Shown in pieces: positions 1 to 12,302 of a DNA stretch of 64,000 nucleotides (within the stretch, counting starts at the first letter, position 1; every line of letters starts with the position of its first letter). The notes under the pieces were generated by a model. The model ran no database searches, had not been told where the DNA came from, and saw nothing but the letters and a program-made list of their open reading frames with translations. The DNA comes from Ananas comosus (Eukaryota; Streptophyta; Magnoliopsida; Poales; Bromeliaceae): assembly GCF_001540865.1 (NCBI RefSeq), contig NC_033638.1, positions 6,027,416 through 6,091,415 on the forward strand. Reading direction: 5' to 3'. The translations under genes and the position numbers were made by a program.

Positions 1-164
1 ATCTGAGAAATTATACTGATATTATATATACGGCAAGCCAATGAAAGCAGAATGTACTCACAATTAGTAGATTATTAGTAGTAATTCTAAACTAAACACC
101 AATAAAGAGTGAAATTCCATGCTTGCGATGCATAATAGATATAACATGCAGAAATGAAACTAAC

Positions 165-3100
165 CGTCATTCTAAGTTTGTAGAAAGAAGACGCAATTGT
201 GGTTCCATTAGGTTCCCTATCTTCCTCCAGTGACAATGTCAGAAGATCCTTTGCAACCAAATTTGTGTTCGCATCCGAAGAGAGGCCAAAAAGGACCTGT
301 ATTTCAAACCACGAAATATACAAAGCGCAGCATAATGAAAAGAGTTGTTGTGATCAAGTACAAAAATAAACATAAACCTGTGGTAGCAAGTCCTAAGAGG
401 CAATTCAACAACCAAAAATAACTAGTCAGCACAACGCTATGAATTTTCAATATGAAGTTGTCTTCCAAGTTTTCTCATATTGTGTGTCTCTTCCAATCCA
501 GCATTGAAATTTTTTCTAAACAGGATTTAACAAGTCAATGTGCCTAACAGCATTACATTTTCTGATAAATAATGTTTATATATAAGCTACAAATTCTTAT
601 ACACATGTTCAAAACAGATCCCACTCAGGAAATCTCAGATATATAAAGATAAAAAGTACAACAATATCATAAACAGTCAGACCTAAAAAAGAACCCTCAA
701 TAAGGATTGCCATGCCACTGTTGGGTGGGGGACATGCCAACGTGCCAGCAGCAACGCACGCAGTGATTAAAAAAGCGTGCCTTAGGCGCGCGCCTAGGCA
801 CCTAGGCTCAATGGCCAGCGCCTAGGCGCGCGCCTGGGCTGCCTAGGCAGCCCCTAGGCGGGCGCCATTGCCTAGGCGTGCGCCTGGGCTGCCTAGGCGT
901 GCGCCTGGGCTGCCTAGGCGCGCGCCTAGGGCAAGGCGCAAGGCGCAAGAAAGGCGCGCCTAATATATATTTGATTCTATCGGGTTTGGATCTAAAAATA
1001 TATGCTTTAATGGGTTTGGATCCTATATTTATTGGTCTAATGGGTTTAAAACATATAAAATAAACCCAAAACCAATCTAATCTAAAGTTCTAAACCCTAA
1101 ACATCTATCTGCTCCATCTCTCTCTTGCCGAGTCCGCTCCCTCTCCTCTCGCTGAGTCCGCTCCCTCTCCCTCTCTCCGTTCCGACCGATCCTCTCTCCC
1201 GCTCGTCCATCACCTCCAGTTGCCTCCGGCTATCCCTCTCTGCTTCTTCAACTCAACTCGCCTCTCCCCCTATATTAAGAAGCGCTTTTTTAATCACTGC
1301 TTTCACATGATTATAATGTTTTTTTAATAATTTTTGGCTTGAAACTTTAAACTTTTATGCATATTACTTTTTATGATCTTGTGCTTATAATTATATGATT
1401 TTCACATCAAAATTTTCTATATGTTTGTGAATTAATAGTTACCTTTATGTTGACCTTTATTTGGTGATAAAAAAGGTAATTTGTTCTTTACTTTTATCTA
1501 TATTATTTTCTTTTTCAAAATTATCATATATGTTGTTTTGCTTGTTTTCTTTTCTTAATGTTTTTCCTTTTGGAAGTGTGATTATTTAGGTAATTATAGA
1601 ATATTTATTGTGATAATATGATTTTATAGAGTATATTTAGTGCTACTTAATAATTATTAGAAAGTATAGTAAGACACTTCTTGGTTATTTACTTATTTCA
1701 AAATTCTATGAAAGTGTGAGCTTGATCTCTCTCGGGCGCGCGCCTGCGCCTTACGCCTAGGCTCCAACAGCCCTTTGCGCCTAGGAGCGCCTTGGGCTTT
1801 TTTAAACACTGAACGCACGGCACGTCGGCACACCTCAACACACACCCCATGTTATATGTCGTCACGGTCAGCAAGGGCGGCATAGGCTTATTGACATGTG
1901 CCTGCCATGCCAGACTGTGCCGACTAGCATGGCAATCCTTGACCCTCAACAAACAGCTTGATCCGCTTATAAATTTATTAGGTCAAGCAATGACACCACA
2001 TTCAGACTATCTATCTAAAATTACAATCATGATGATGCACTCAATCAAACAATATGGAAGGGAATGAAAAAAATAAATAGACAGAAATCTTGGCATAGTA
2101 GGGGGAAAAAAATCTTCAACGAACTGCATTCGTTCATCTAAGCAAAAAAGCAGAAAGAAAAGGCCAAGTTGCAGAAATACTAACAACAACACGAGGAGGG
2201 CTGGCTGACCCACTTGAGGCCCTTTTCTCATTCAACAACGCAGCTCGTTTCTGATCTCTGATCTGCAAAATTGCATCATCTTTCATGAAAAGCATCAAAG
2301 CTCGATAGAGAATTAGAAGTTTTCATCAATACAAAGCAGGAGACGATACACTACATGTTTCATTATCAACAATTATCAGAACACCCACAAATTTCCATCC
2401 TTCATACAAAATCCACAATCTAGAAACTTTTAGGGTCTTGTTCTGTACCGTCTCATCATTTTTTTTAACAAACAAATATCATGCTATTGCAGTCGGATGA
2501 TGGGGCGCTTGAAGTCTATACATCTACGAAGTTTGTTCGACAACAAAATGAATAAATAAACAAAAAAAAATGAAAACTTGTTCGCCTCGTTTGATATTAT
2601 TGCCGTCTTTCTGTTCTTTTAAAACATAATTTCTTCATGAAATAGCATAGAAAGAGATCACGAATTGCTTGCAATCTTTAAATCAAGATAAACAAAAACC
2701 AAAAACTTGGAAGCAACAATTTTTTTCTTTTTTCAAATTCCGAGATTTCCTTTTTAAATAAGTTCTCATCCATCACTTGGCCGGAGCATATTATTACAAG
2801 CAAACTAAAATTTCGCTGTCTAATTTTTACCGTATAGAGCAAAATCATCATCAAAAAATAAATTCTAACACAGAGATCAAATCAATGTGATAGAGATGAT
2901 ATCATTTGTTCTCCTTTTATTTACTTATTTAATTTGAAGGCTTACCGCCTTGTTGCGCTGGATGCGGGCGGCGCGGGCGCCCTTGACGGCGGCGCGGTGG
3001 GCGTCCGGCTTGGCGATGCGGCTCTTATCTGAAGCTCAACCAATCCGAGAAACGAATTAGGGTTTTCGTAGAAGGGAAGAAGAGGAATAAGTGTAAAAGG

Positions 3101-3204
3101 GATTGAGCAGGACCTGAGACGGAGGTTTTGTGGGCGTGGCGAGAAGCCTTGGAGGCGAAGCGGGTCTTGTGGGGCTTGTTCACCTGCGTGCGGGAGCCCC
3201 CCAT
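165..3204 (-). CDS. TSR1: TSR1 pre-rRNA-processing/40S assembly factor, 5' four exons (partial, runs off left edge)
   Basis: Exons read on the minus strand: 3204-3114, 3028-2946, 2262-2185 and 296-165. All junctions are GT-AG and the phases agree. The joined 128 codons start MGGSRTQVNKPHKTRFASKA, followed by an Arg/Lys-rich stretch, IRDQKRAALLNEKR, SPPRVV and VLFGLSSDANTN. This is the N terminus of the TSR1/BMS1 GTPase-like family, whose members act in the nucleus and cytoplasm in late 40S ribosome assembly. The AARP2CN and C-terminal domains must lie beyond position 1. The start is set by the conserved MGGSR; an upstream in-frame ATG at 3261 would add only Leu/Ser-rich residues. Exons 1-2 are very GC-rich, whereas exons 3-4 are not. 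Intron 1 is 85 bp and intron 2 is 683 bp. Intron 3 (297-2184) is 1.9 kb because it holds two nested transposons. Identity is firm from motif recall; no alignment was run. Confidence 0.88.
701..1941. mobile_element. Outer hAT-like MITE in TSR1 intron 3, interrupted by another element
   Basis: The ends are inverted repeats: TAAGGATTGCCATGC at 701-715 and the complement of CAAGGATTGCCATGC at 1927-1941. They are flanked by an 8-bp direct repeat ACCCTCAA at 693-700 and 1942-1949. Removing the inner element and one copy of its TSD leaves a MITE of only about 180 bp. The 8-bp duplication points to the hAT superfamily. No coding capacity is seen. Confidence 0.72.
761..1811. mobile_element. Non-autonomous hAT element nested in the outer MITE
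   Basis: The element begins CAGTGATTAAAAAAGCG at 761 and ends with the complement of CAGTGTTTAAAAAAGCCC at 1811. It is flanked by a perfect 8-bp TSD AACGCACG (753-760 and 1812-1819). Subterminal GC-rich motifs (GCCTAGGCGC types) crowd both ends (778-960 and 1735-1800). The middle is AT-rich and noncoding. A 17-bp perfect inverted copy of the left terminus lies inside at 1283-1299, so the element may be composite or may have an alternative internal end. No transposase is seen. Confidence 0.88.
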
Positions 3205-3414
3205 CGCCGGCGCCGGAGAAGAAGATGAGAGGAGGAGGAGGAGGAGAGAGAGAGGGAACACGAAGGGGGGCGGCGGGGTTTGGGACCCGTAGTAGGGGTT
3301 TTAATGGAATTTTATTTATTAATAGGCGTAGAAAATATCTATATCTATACGGCTATACCAATACATGAATTCTCATGGCTCTAAATTCATATAGATGTAC
3401 CACCTTTATTTGAG

Positions 3415-3997
3415 GGACTTTTTTCAAAAATAATCCTGTAAAATTTCGTATTTACCAAACTAATCCTGCAAAATTTTTATTTGTAAAACTAACCCTCCTT
3501 TTGCCACATGGGCGCCACGTCAGGAATTCCTCAAAAAGACGGTGAATCGTTCACCGTCTTTATAATTTTTGTTGTAAAAGCGATGAATGGTTCACCGTCT
3601 TTAGAAGACGGTAAACCATTCATCGCCTTTAGTGCAAAATTTCTCTTTCCGCCCTTTCCCCTTTCCGCCCTCTCAAGTCCGCCGTTTCTGTGCCCTCGAG
3701 AAAACGAGGAACGATTCACCGTCTTATCAAGGACACCATATTATGGACTTGAAAAGATTTGCGCAGAGTAGGGATTTATACTAAAGACGGTGAATGGTTC
3801 ACGGTCTTATGAAGACGGTGAACCATTCACCGCCTTCACAACAAATATCAAAGACGGTGAACGATTCACCGTCTTTTTGAGGAATCCCTGACGTGGCGCC
3901 CACGTGGCGAGAGGAGGGTTAGTTTAACAAATAAAAATTTTACGGGGTTAGTTTAGCAAATACGAAATTTTACAGGGTTATTTTCGAAAAAAAGTCC
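3415..3997. mobile_element. MULE-like fold-back element, family A copy 1
   Basis: The element is 583 bp, with ends GGACTTTTTTC and GAAAAAAAGTCC. Each arm of about 110 bp reads as the complement of the other. A 9-bp TSD TTATTTGAG lies at 3406-3414 and 3998-4006, which is typical of Mutator-like elements. The interior is built from several short palindromes of the type GACGGTGAA...TTCACCGTC and from GACGTGGCGCC-type blocks next to the arms. There is no transposase. It lies just upstream of the TSR1 start. Confidence 0.82.
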
Positions 3998-4385
3998 TTA
4001 TTTGAGGGTGGTGAAACCCACTATTATTTTTATTTTTTTATTCTCTTTTATTTTAGTAAAACTATTTTCTCTCTCGCAACCACTCTTTTCAACCCTCTTT
4101 CTCTCTCCTTTTTTTCGTCCCATCTCTCTTCTTTTTTTTTTTATCTCCTGAACCAACAAAGGTGTCTATCCCTCTTCTCTTATCTTACTTACAGAGCGGT
4201 TATGGATCTCTATGATTTAAAATTTTTCTTTTTCTCTCTTATTTTTGTCGCTCGCCACTCGAAACCCTCCGACCCCCATTCGCTGCTCCTCATGCGCCTT
4301 TGATAAGGACGACTCGCGGTGCCATCACCAGCTGTCTTATTCTCAATAATTATGTAATATCTATATTTTAATTATCTACCTGTTA

Positions 4386-4408
4386 CATCGCGCAGGTTAT
4401 TTCACTAG
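4386..4408 (+). mobile_element. Helitron 3' terminus (hairpin plus CTAG)
   Basis: The sequence carries a short hairpin (CCTG...CGCGCAGG) followed about 10 bases later by CTAG and then a T at 4409. This is the standard plant Helitron 3' end. No convincing 5' TC end was found upstream, so only the terminus is called. Confidence 0.5.
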
Positions 4409-4449
4409 TATAAAATTTATTTATTGTATTTTAAAATGTTATAAATTTC

Positions 4450-4842
4450 TTAGGGTCAATTTCATACCCGTCCCTGAAAAATTAATGAATTGCAAATATA
4501 TCCCCACAAATTTTAATTTTTATATGTTGGTCCTGCAAAAGTCCTAATATCTTTAAATGTGTTCTTATAGTTTGTTACCGTTAAAACACTTTTTGGTGTA
4601 ACATATATGTCCCTCCAAACATCCCGACTATTAATTAAAAATTGATAAAAAAGTCAATTCATCTCACTAACTAACTAGGGTTAAGTATTTTATCTATAGT
4701 TAACTAAATCTTTTTAATGAATCCTAACGACATGAATATATTTAAAAATATCAGAACTTTTGTAGCGACAATATATGAAAGTTGAACTTTGTAAAGATAT
4801 ATTTACAATTCACTATATTTGTAGAGACCAGTATAAAATTAA
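4450..4842. mobile_element. Family B fold-back element, diverged copy
   Basis: The left arm (AGGGTCAATTTCATACC) and right arm (AGTATAAAATTAACC) are inverted copies of each other. Both contain the family B marker phrases about 'TGCAAAAGTCCTAATAT' and 'ATATATTTACAATTCACTA'. It resembles the better preserved copy at 58316-58732. No clear TSD was seen. Confidence 0.6.
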
Positions 4843-5339
4843 CCGAATTTTTTATTTTTGAAAAAAAATATTTAAACAAATTTTACTGTTGAATATTATA
4901 TATTGTTCAAAAGTGATAAATCATCGATCACTTAAATTTAATTTTATAAATAAAAATTATGAATAAATAATTTTATAATTAAAATATTTTCTAGGGTTAG
5001 TCGCATAATGACTCTGTTTTATTGAGAGGCTACAGTGCATTGTTTTATTTTATTTTATTTTTATTAGACATAATATCTAATATACTTTTAAACATATTGT
5101 AATTGTAATCTAATTTATTCTTTGGTTGACCAAAATGCTTTTTGGGATTTCAAAGTATATCTTAAAGTATTCCTATAGCTTTAAAAAGGTTCACTCATAG
5201 AGGGTTGAAATTTAGAAGAATATTTTAAAAATAGACAAGTAAATTTAAAAATTTTGAATAATAATGAGGAATGTATAAGCAAAAGTCTTTTTTTTAGGCT
5301 AAATTAAAGAAATTTTACTGTCAATAGCATTTTTTAACT

Positions 5340-6995
5340 TTCCTCCCATATTCTGAAAACCTAGGTTTTTGCCATCTTAAAAATTAAGAAATGTTCACTT
5401 CGGACCCATCAGTGTTTCGTTAGGATTCCGTTTATATTATATTATTATATATATTTTTTATACTCAAAATATTCTTAAAACTCTTATCTCGAATGCATCT
5501 CTTTCTTCCTCACCGACGTCCTCGCTCGCACCATCTCGCCCTTCTCTGCCGCCTCGCCCTCGCTCACCCCTCTGTCTGTGCCCACACAGACGCCCTCCCC
5601 CTCCTCCGCCACCTCGCCCTCGCCCTCACCCTCGCCCACCTCTCCGCTCACGCCCATCCCGATCTCCTCTCTATAGTCGCCAAAATGGAGGGGCTACGAG
5701 GATGCTAGAGGAGCGGGGCAGCAGGCGGAGGAAACGGAGTCGGAGTTGGGGTCGAGGAGGCGTGAAGGATGGAAGAGGAAAGGCTGTGAATAAGCAGAAT
5801 TGGGGAGGAGATAAAGAGAATGAGAGGCAGTTTGATCATTTTATCATCTATAAACCTATATGAAACCTCAATATCTTTTGCCACGTGGCAAGCTATGCTT
5901 CATTCTCATTACCTCTCTTTAAACCAAACCCTTTATTCTATAAAGTAATTAGTAACTTAAACAAATAAAAATCTCTAAATTAATACACATTTAATTTGAC
6001 CGTTTTTCTTTCTAGGAGAGCTTCATTCTCATAACCTCTCCTTAAACCAAACCCTCTCATAATAATCCAACGTTTTCATATATATAAAGTAATTAGTAAC
6101 TGAAAGTAATTAGTGCTTCATGCTCTTTTTTAAACAAATAAAAATCTCTAAATTAATGCATATTTAATTTGACTGTTTTTCATTCTAAGAGTGGAGTATT
6201 TAAATAAAGTTTCCAATAGAAATTAAATGTGAGAATTAAATCCCCCATTTACTCTTTTCTATATTATCTCTTATTTTGCATAGATAACTGTTACAAAAAT
6301 TTTTAATTATAAGTGCACTATAAATATCCACTAGAGTAGAATAAAAAATTTGTCAAATTTTTGTTCAATAATACTTTTTTTTTTCTTGCTTTCCCAACAT
6401 AGTAGATTACCTTATTCATTTGATAGAGAATAAGATAATCAGTTAAAGACTTAAGTGTATTTTTCTTAGCCAATTTGTACCGCTATCCTTCATCAAGAAA
6501 CTAGATTAATCTGATCAAATTAATATATTCATTTGATTAGAGAAGAAGATAATCAATTAAAGACTTAGTGTAAATNTATATAGGCAAAAAATAATCTCCG
6601 GTATTATATTTGATACATTTAAATTTCACATACCTTCTGCAATTTTTTTTGTTTGATTTTGTCATATTTTTCTATTAATTTGCATATTTTTAGATTTTTT
6701 GTGTGTTTTTATATTTATTGAGATTTTATTTTTTTTGATTTATTTAAAATATCAAGATGTTAAAATTGTTAAGCTTTTTCAACATCGATTTGATAGTTGT
6801 GTTATTTTTATTTCATTTTTCTTACAAAAATTAAAACTAGCTTTAAAAAATAGTAACAAAATAATATTTATCACCATAGTAAATATAAATTTTTATTTGT
6901 TAATATATAATAAAAATTATTTGTGAAATTTCTTGCATCGCACTGATTTACTTACTATCTAATATTATGTTTTTTTTTTTTAATTTGGAAAAAGA
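5340..6995. other. Intergenic AT-rich DNA with a GC-rich island
   Basis: Most of this stretch is AT-rich with no gene. Positions 5490-5770 are a GC-rich, CTC/GCC-rich island. It is open for 71 codons on the plus strand, but the translation is low-complexity (Leu/His/Ala-rich) and matches no family I know. It may be a captured gene scrap inside a degraded fold-back element. Two near-identical ~60-bp blocks (CTCTAAATTAATACACATTT types) recur at 5970-6070 and 6120-6200. Confidence 0.35.
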
Positions 6996-7008
6996 TATAT
7001 ATACTTAC

Positions 7009-7980
7009 TCCATATTAAAGGAGAGTTCCATCATATCATTGGGTATGGAGGTGATCCGTGTCCTCCCCATTCTCCTATATTCACTTCAAGAAAAATTGAA
7101 AACATCTTGTCTACAATAATATAACATGCACCAAATTTTTTTCTTAATTTGAAATTAAAATATAATTTAGCATATATAATCTACATGATATAAAGAGATA
7201 ATCAGTTTATGTACCAAATATTATAGAGTTTAAATTTAAAAAATAGTGATATATCAATATGGTGTTTAAGAAATAATATACACCCGGAGCATGGAATGAT
7301 TCTCCTCCCAACCCATTCCTCATGTATAAATAAGTTGCCTACACCCTGTCTATAAATATTACATATACCAACCCTAATTTTGAATAATTAATACTATAAA
7401 ATTAAAATATAATTTCAATGCGATCTATACTCTATTGGAAGCCTCCATATAAAAAATTAGTTATTACAGTTTAAATTTTTATATCAGCTTTTTTAAAATA
7501 AAGTACATAAAATTTACTTATACACCCGGTGTAACAAATAGTATCATTTCCTTTAATATAGGTAAAAAAATATAGATACCCTATTTAATTATAATTTCTA
7601 ATTTTTTAATTTTAATTTTTATACTTAGTTAAATTAAAATGATCAAAGATAATTATTAAAATTATTAAATCTGGTGAACCTATTAATAAATTTAATTAAT
7701 TTATAAAATTTTTGATAAAATTATTTTAGTCAAAATATTAAAAGTTTAGAAAGTCTTATACAACTATTAAACACTTTGAAATAGACAACTTAAAATTATT
7801 TTTTAATTATGATTAATTATAGTTAATTAAACAAAATATTTATTAAAATTTGTATAAATTAAAAATTTTAAAGTTACTGAAATACTACAAATTATTTATT
7901 AAAATTTATATAAATTAAAATATTTAAATTTGCTAAAATATTATCTACCCGCCGCGAAGCGCGGGCCTGGCCTACACTAG
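7009..7980 (+). mobile_element. Non-autonomous Helitron
   Basis: The 3' end is strong: hairpin CCGCCGCGAAGCGCGGG at about 7951-7967, then CTAG ending at 7980 with a host T at 7981. The proposed 5' end is TCCATATTAAAGGAGAG at 7009, preceded by A at 7008, which fits the A|T insertion rule. The resulting 972-bp element is AT-rich and lacks Rep/helicase coding. The 5' boundary is less certain than the 3' one. A similar start-plus-hairpin layout is seen at 15985-16763. Confidence 0.65.
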
Positions 7981-8787
7981 TCAAAGTTGACACCGTACCC
8001 CTTTGAACCTTTTTCAATTTTTTAAGAGGCCATGGCGTAAGATTTTGACATGAAAATTTTTTGTAATTTAGCATTATTTTATTTGTCTCTTTGGACTATT
8101 GGTAGCTTATGTTTATCAGTTAAATTCTTAACATCCACAACTTCTTTTTTTTTTGATAATATCTAATATGTTTTTGAAAACTTCAAAAATATGTTATTCA
8201 TTTTTGAATGACTAAAATATTTGTATTGATTTTAAAATGTTCCTTCAAATATACCCTTTTCCTCTATAATTTTAGTACTAAGATTGAGTTTTAGAAGAGT
8301 ACAAGCGATGTACCCGCACTTTGCCGCGGGTACGATAGTATATACATACAGATTTAGGTTCTTCACATTTTGTAAATTTTTAAAAGTTTCTTAAACACAA
8401 AAGAAATATTTATAATATGTTTATTTTTAAGCCAGTTTGTCTAAAAGATACAACTATTCTGATAATTTTTGTCGAAGTTACTTCATTGGTAGGTTCTTAA
8501 TTGACCGACTTTATCATATTTTTTAAGATTTATGAACATATATTTAATTTTGTAATACATTTTTAAATTTAGACATAATTTGTTCTAAAATTTGAATTTA
8601 CAATAGATAAATGACAAAAAATGGAGAAGTATTCTAATTGGTTTAATAGTAGGTAGGCAATGAAACAAAGCAATTTAGAAAAATAACTCAAAATTCCTAT
8701 AATTTAGGATTTAAAATTTTAAATTTTGAAGTTGAAAATTTGAAAATAAATTAAAATTTCGATATCCAAAATTTAGAATTATAATAT

Positions 8788-8828
<41 letters not shown>

Positions 8829-9947
8829 GAGGTTTTGAGAGACAGTGTCATTCTCCAAACCTTGACAATCAATGGTCTACGGTGCACCGGGTGTACCATG
8901 TTGTTGAGTCGAACACATGTCAAGCAAAGAACAATACCCCCACACAGTACCCGCGCTTTGCAGCGGGTGTGATTTATAAGTTTGTAATAATTCTATTATA
9001 CATTGTCAATACCACATAATACAGATTTAGTATATATAAATATTCCTTAGAGCGAAATAACTATCATCAGAAAATGTAAACAGTTTTTATACATATAGAG
9101 GGAAACAGTAGTGCCAACATTAATACATGAAAGTAATCTATACGTGACAACAGTAGAATCCATATCAAATATGCCTCTTTTTTGTTGGATCTTAATAGAG
9201 AACTTATCATTCTTCAGAGTGTTGTAGGTTATCTTCATCAAATCTACAGAAGAAAAGTAAGAATCATTATTTTTTTTTTGTAAATCGAAATGGTATAATA
9301 GAGTAAAAGTACTTACATGTTTCGTGGCCTTTTTTTTTTTAGCGTTATGTGAAGTAGAGGTACACGCATCTGCACTGGAAATAAATTTGAAGACTTTCTT
9401 AGTTATGTAAAGAAAGTAGAAGAATATAATTTTAACAAAGAAAAAATGTAAATTTTTGCAAAGTAATGTTATACCTATTGGTACATAGATCCTTTGAGAA
9501 GGTTGATGAAATCAAATCCTCTACGGAAAAGATTTTCGTAACCTTGAAAGAAAGGCTATTGCTTCCATAGTTTCGAACATTAATCATCTAATTAAAATAT
9601 CTAAACATTATTAACAAATATTATGAAGCACATATTCAATTTTGGTAGAAGGGAAAAAAAAAGAGAAAATAACTAGGAAGAATATGTAAATGTCAATGTA
9701 TATTAAGTAAAAAAAACAAAAAATAAAACTGAAATCACATAAATGGTTGGTGCATATTATACCTTCTTTTTAAAACTTCCTTCCCAAAGAGGCCTGTAAA
9801 GAACAAAAAATAGGAAAAAAAAAGAGAGTATCAAAACAAAGAACAGAAAATAGGGGAAAAAAAGAGAATACCAAAATAACAACCGTTAAATTTACAAAAT
9901 GCCACGAACTAAAAGATATGAATCAATTAAATTCATATTAAAAAAGA
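7981..9947. other. Gene-free AT-rich stretch with two Helitron-like hairpins
   Basis: No gene is supported. Hairpins with GC-rich stems occur at about 8312-8333 (GTACCCGC...GCGGGTAC) and 8948-8968 (ACCCGCGCTTTGCAGCGGGT). They resemble Helitron 3' hairpins, but neither is followed by CTAG. A microsatellite (TA)n then (GA)n lies at about 8791-8829. A ~75-bp phrase at 8455-8525 (CTGATAATTTTTGTCGAAG) recurs at 11768-11840, so both belong to one repeat family. Confidence 0.4.
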
Positions 9948-10670
9948 ATATAATTTCAAAGAACAATATAACTAATAGAGAATTGAGAGAAAGAACTACA
10001 GTAAAAACACTTGAAAATTACCATACATATATAGGTGAATATAAATAGTAATTTCCCTATTTTTTGAATTAGCAAAAGAGGTAAAAAATTTGTAAGTAAG
10101 CTAGGTAGGGGAAAAAAACTTGTAACTGTCAACATAAAAACCTTGCAAGTGAAAAAAATCCAAGTGTCCAAAAAAAAAGGTGTCAAAACCTCTAAATATC
10201 ATGTGTCAAACTGAGAAAAAATATAATTTCAAAGGACAATTAAAAAACTTTAAAATTACAATACATATATGGGTGAATATGAATGGTAATTTTTTTATTT
10301 TTTGAATTAGCAAAAGAGGTAAAAAATTTGTATGTGAGCCATGTAAGGAAAAAAAACTTCCAGCTGTCAACATAAAAATCTTGCAAGTGGAAAAAAAAAA
10401 TCCAACTGTCAAAAAAAAAAGGTCTAAAAACCTCTAATGTCATGTGTCAAACTGAAATAAAATCTAATTTCAAAGGACAATCTATAACTAATATAGAAGA
10501 ATGAAGGAAGGAATAATATACCTAAGTTCTCTGTTTTTTGAAGTAGCAAAAGAGGTCAAAAATTTGTATGTGAGCCATGCATGTAGGGAAAAAAAAACTT
10601 GTACCTGTCAATATGCAAATTTTGCAAGTGGCGAAAAACAATCCAGGTGTCAAAAAAAAAAAAAAAAAAA
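9948..10670. repeat. Tandem repeat, three units of about 210-270 bp
   Basis: The phrases AATTTCAAAGGACAAT, TAGCAAAAGAGGTAAAAAAT, CTTGCAAGTG and CCTCTAATGTCATGTGTCAA recur in the same order in units starting near 9948, 10219 and 10457. The last unit is interrupted at about 10670. Its expected tail (TGTCATGTGTCAAACTG) reappears at about 11263, so an insertion split it. No protein coding is seen; short minus-strand ORFs are spelled by the repeat and are not genes. Confidence 0.75.
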
Positions 10671-11262
10671 AGTANATTCACTTGGGAATAAGATTAAACT
10701 CAAAGTACTAATCTCATTCCCTTGAGGGAGGGTGGGTATCCTCATATTAATGAATTGGGGTAATCATAATATGTCTAATCTCTTTCTTTTCTTCCTATCC
10801 GCCGGCTAATTGATATTATTTTTCTTTACACTCTAACCTTATATATCTCTTTAAACTTATTTTTCTCCCTAAATTTCAATTTTTTTTTCTCTCTCTAAAC
10901 TAAGCTTTCTCTCTCTCTCTCTTTTTCTAAAATTTCAACTCTCTCTATCCCTCTAATTTTGACTATATTTTTCTTTCTTTTTTTTTAATTATGCGCTCTC
11001 TCTCTAACTTATACCCTCTCTCCTTTTCTTCTAAAAAGATGTTGAAACTTTTGGTAATATTATCTAAAATTAATTAAATAAAAAAATAAATAAATTGTAT
11101 ATTTTTTGTAATATTAAATAACATGGCTAATTAATATTACCGTGCGAACCAAACACAGGAATTCCACATTCTTAGTAGTAGGATGAATAGAAATAAAATT
11201 TTCGGATATCTTTTATTCCTAATAATCTTTCATAATGCGAACCAAACGCACCCTATATGTCA
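10671..11262. mobile_element. Candidate MITE splitting the tandem repeat
   Basis: This sequence interrupts repeat unit 3. Its right end, read in reverse, is GGGTGCGTTTGGTTCGCATT, a style common at ends of plant Harbinger/hAT-type MITEs. The same GCGAACCAAAC phrase also occurs internally at about 11142. The left boundary is blurred by a poly-A run and one unknown base (N at 10674). The interior is CT-rich AT-rich DNA. Confidence 0.4.
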
Positions 11263-12285
11263 TGTGTCAAACTGTAATAATGAAGAAAAATTTGCCAACA
11301 GAGAGAAATAAAGAAGAAACTGAACATTATTGATGAGTGGTGAATGTAAGTGGTGAATGTAATTAATTAAACAGTTGATCGTCTATACCCGGAACCATTT
11401 CACGATCGCTACGGAGGCCGCCATCAAAAAATTGACGTACAATCTTCTTCGCCATAAGAAGCGATGGCGCCGCATTTCTCCAAAACTTTAGCATGCGATA
11501 GAGAAATTGAGAGAAAGAGATCGAAGCATAGAGTGAGATGAGAAAAAGAAAGAAACAGAAAGAGAGAAGGAGAGGGAAAGATTTTAATAGGAGACAAAAT
11601 AGGAGAGGGGTCTGTAAAAAAGAAAGGGCAGGTGAGAAATGAAAAAATATTTCCCTCCCATCAATTGCTATACTTTTGGTTTACAAAATTTGGCATTGCA
11701 ACTTTCCATAATTTAAAATTTGTGATTAGTAAATTTGAAATCACTTTTTAAAAGAGGTATGTTCCTATTCTGATAATTTTTGTCGAAGTTACTTCATTTG
11801 TAGGTTTTTAATTGACCGACTTTATAATATTTTTTTAAATTTATGAAAGGAATTAATGATTAAAACAAGAAATAATCTTAAGAGGGAATATTACTATACA
11901 CTTTTGGTTTAAAAAATTTGGTGTCGGAACTTCCCACCATTTGAAATTTGTGATTAGTAAATTTTAAGTAACTTTTTAAAATAGGTATGTGCCTTAGTTG
12001 GAAAAAGAAGAGATTAATTACTTTTTGAAAAAAAAGAGCATAAATGGTAAGTTCAAATTAATTTAATAAGAAAAAATTTAAAATTTTAAGTAACTTTTTA
12101 AAATAGGTATGTGCCTTTGTTGGAAAAAGAAGAAATTAATTACTTTTTGAAAAAAATAGAGCATAAATGGCAAGTTCATATTAATTTAATAAAAAAAAAA
12201 TTTTAAAAGGAAATATGTCTTTATTTAGAGAGAGAGAAAAAGTAATAAATGATAAACAACGATATTTTGGAAGAAAAGAAGCATA
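11263..12285. other. Gene-free AT-rich stretch
   Basis: No gene is seen. It holds the resumed tail of the preceding tandem repeat (11263-11300). A direct repeat of about 130 bp (AAGTAACTTTTTAAAATAGG and following) lies at 11950-12080 and 12080-12210. The phrase shared with 8455-8525 is also here. Confidence 0.4.
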
Positions 12286-12302
12286 TAAATAGTAAATATA
12301 AA

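Noticed and set aside
8312..8968. Two GC hairpins as Helitron ends
   Set aside because: No CTAG follows either hairpin at the right distance on either strand.
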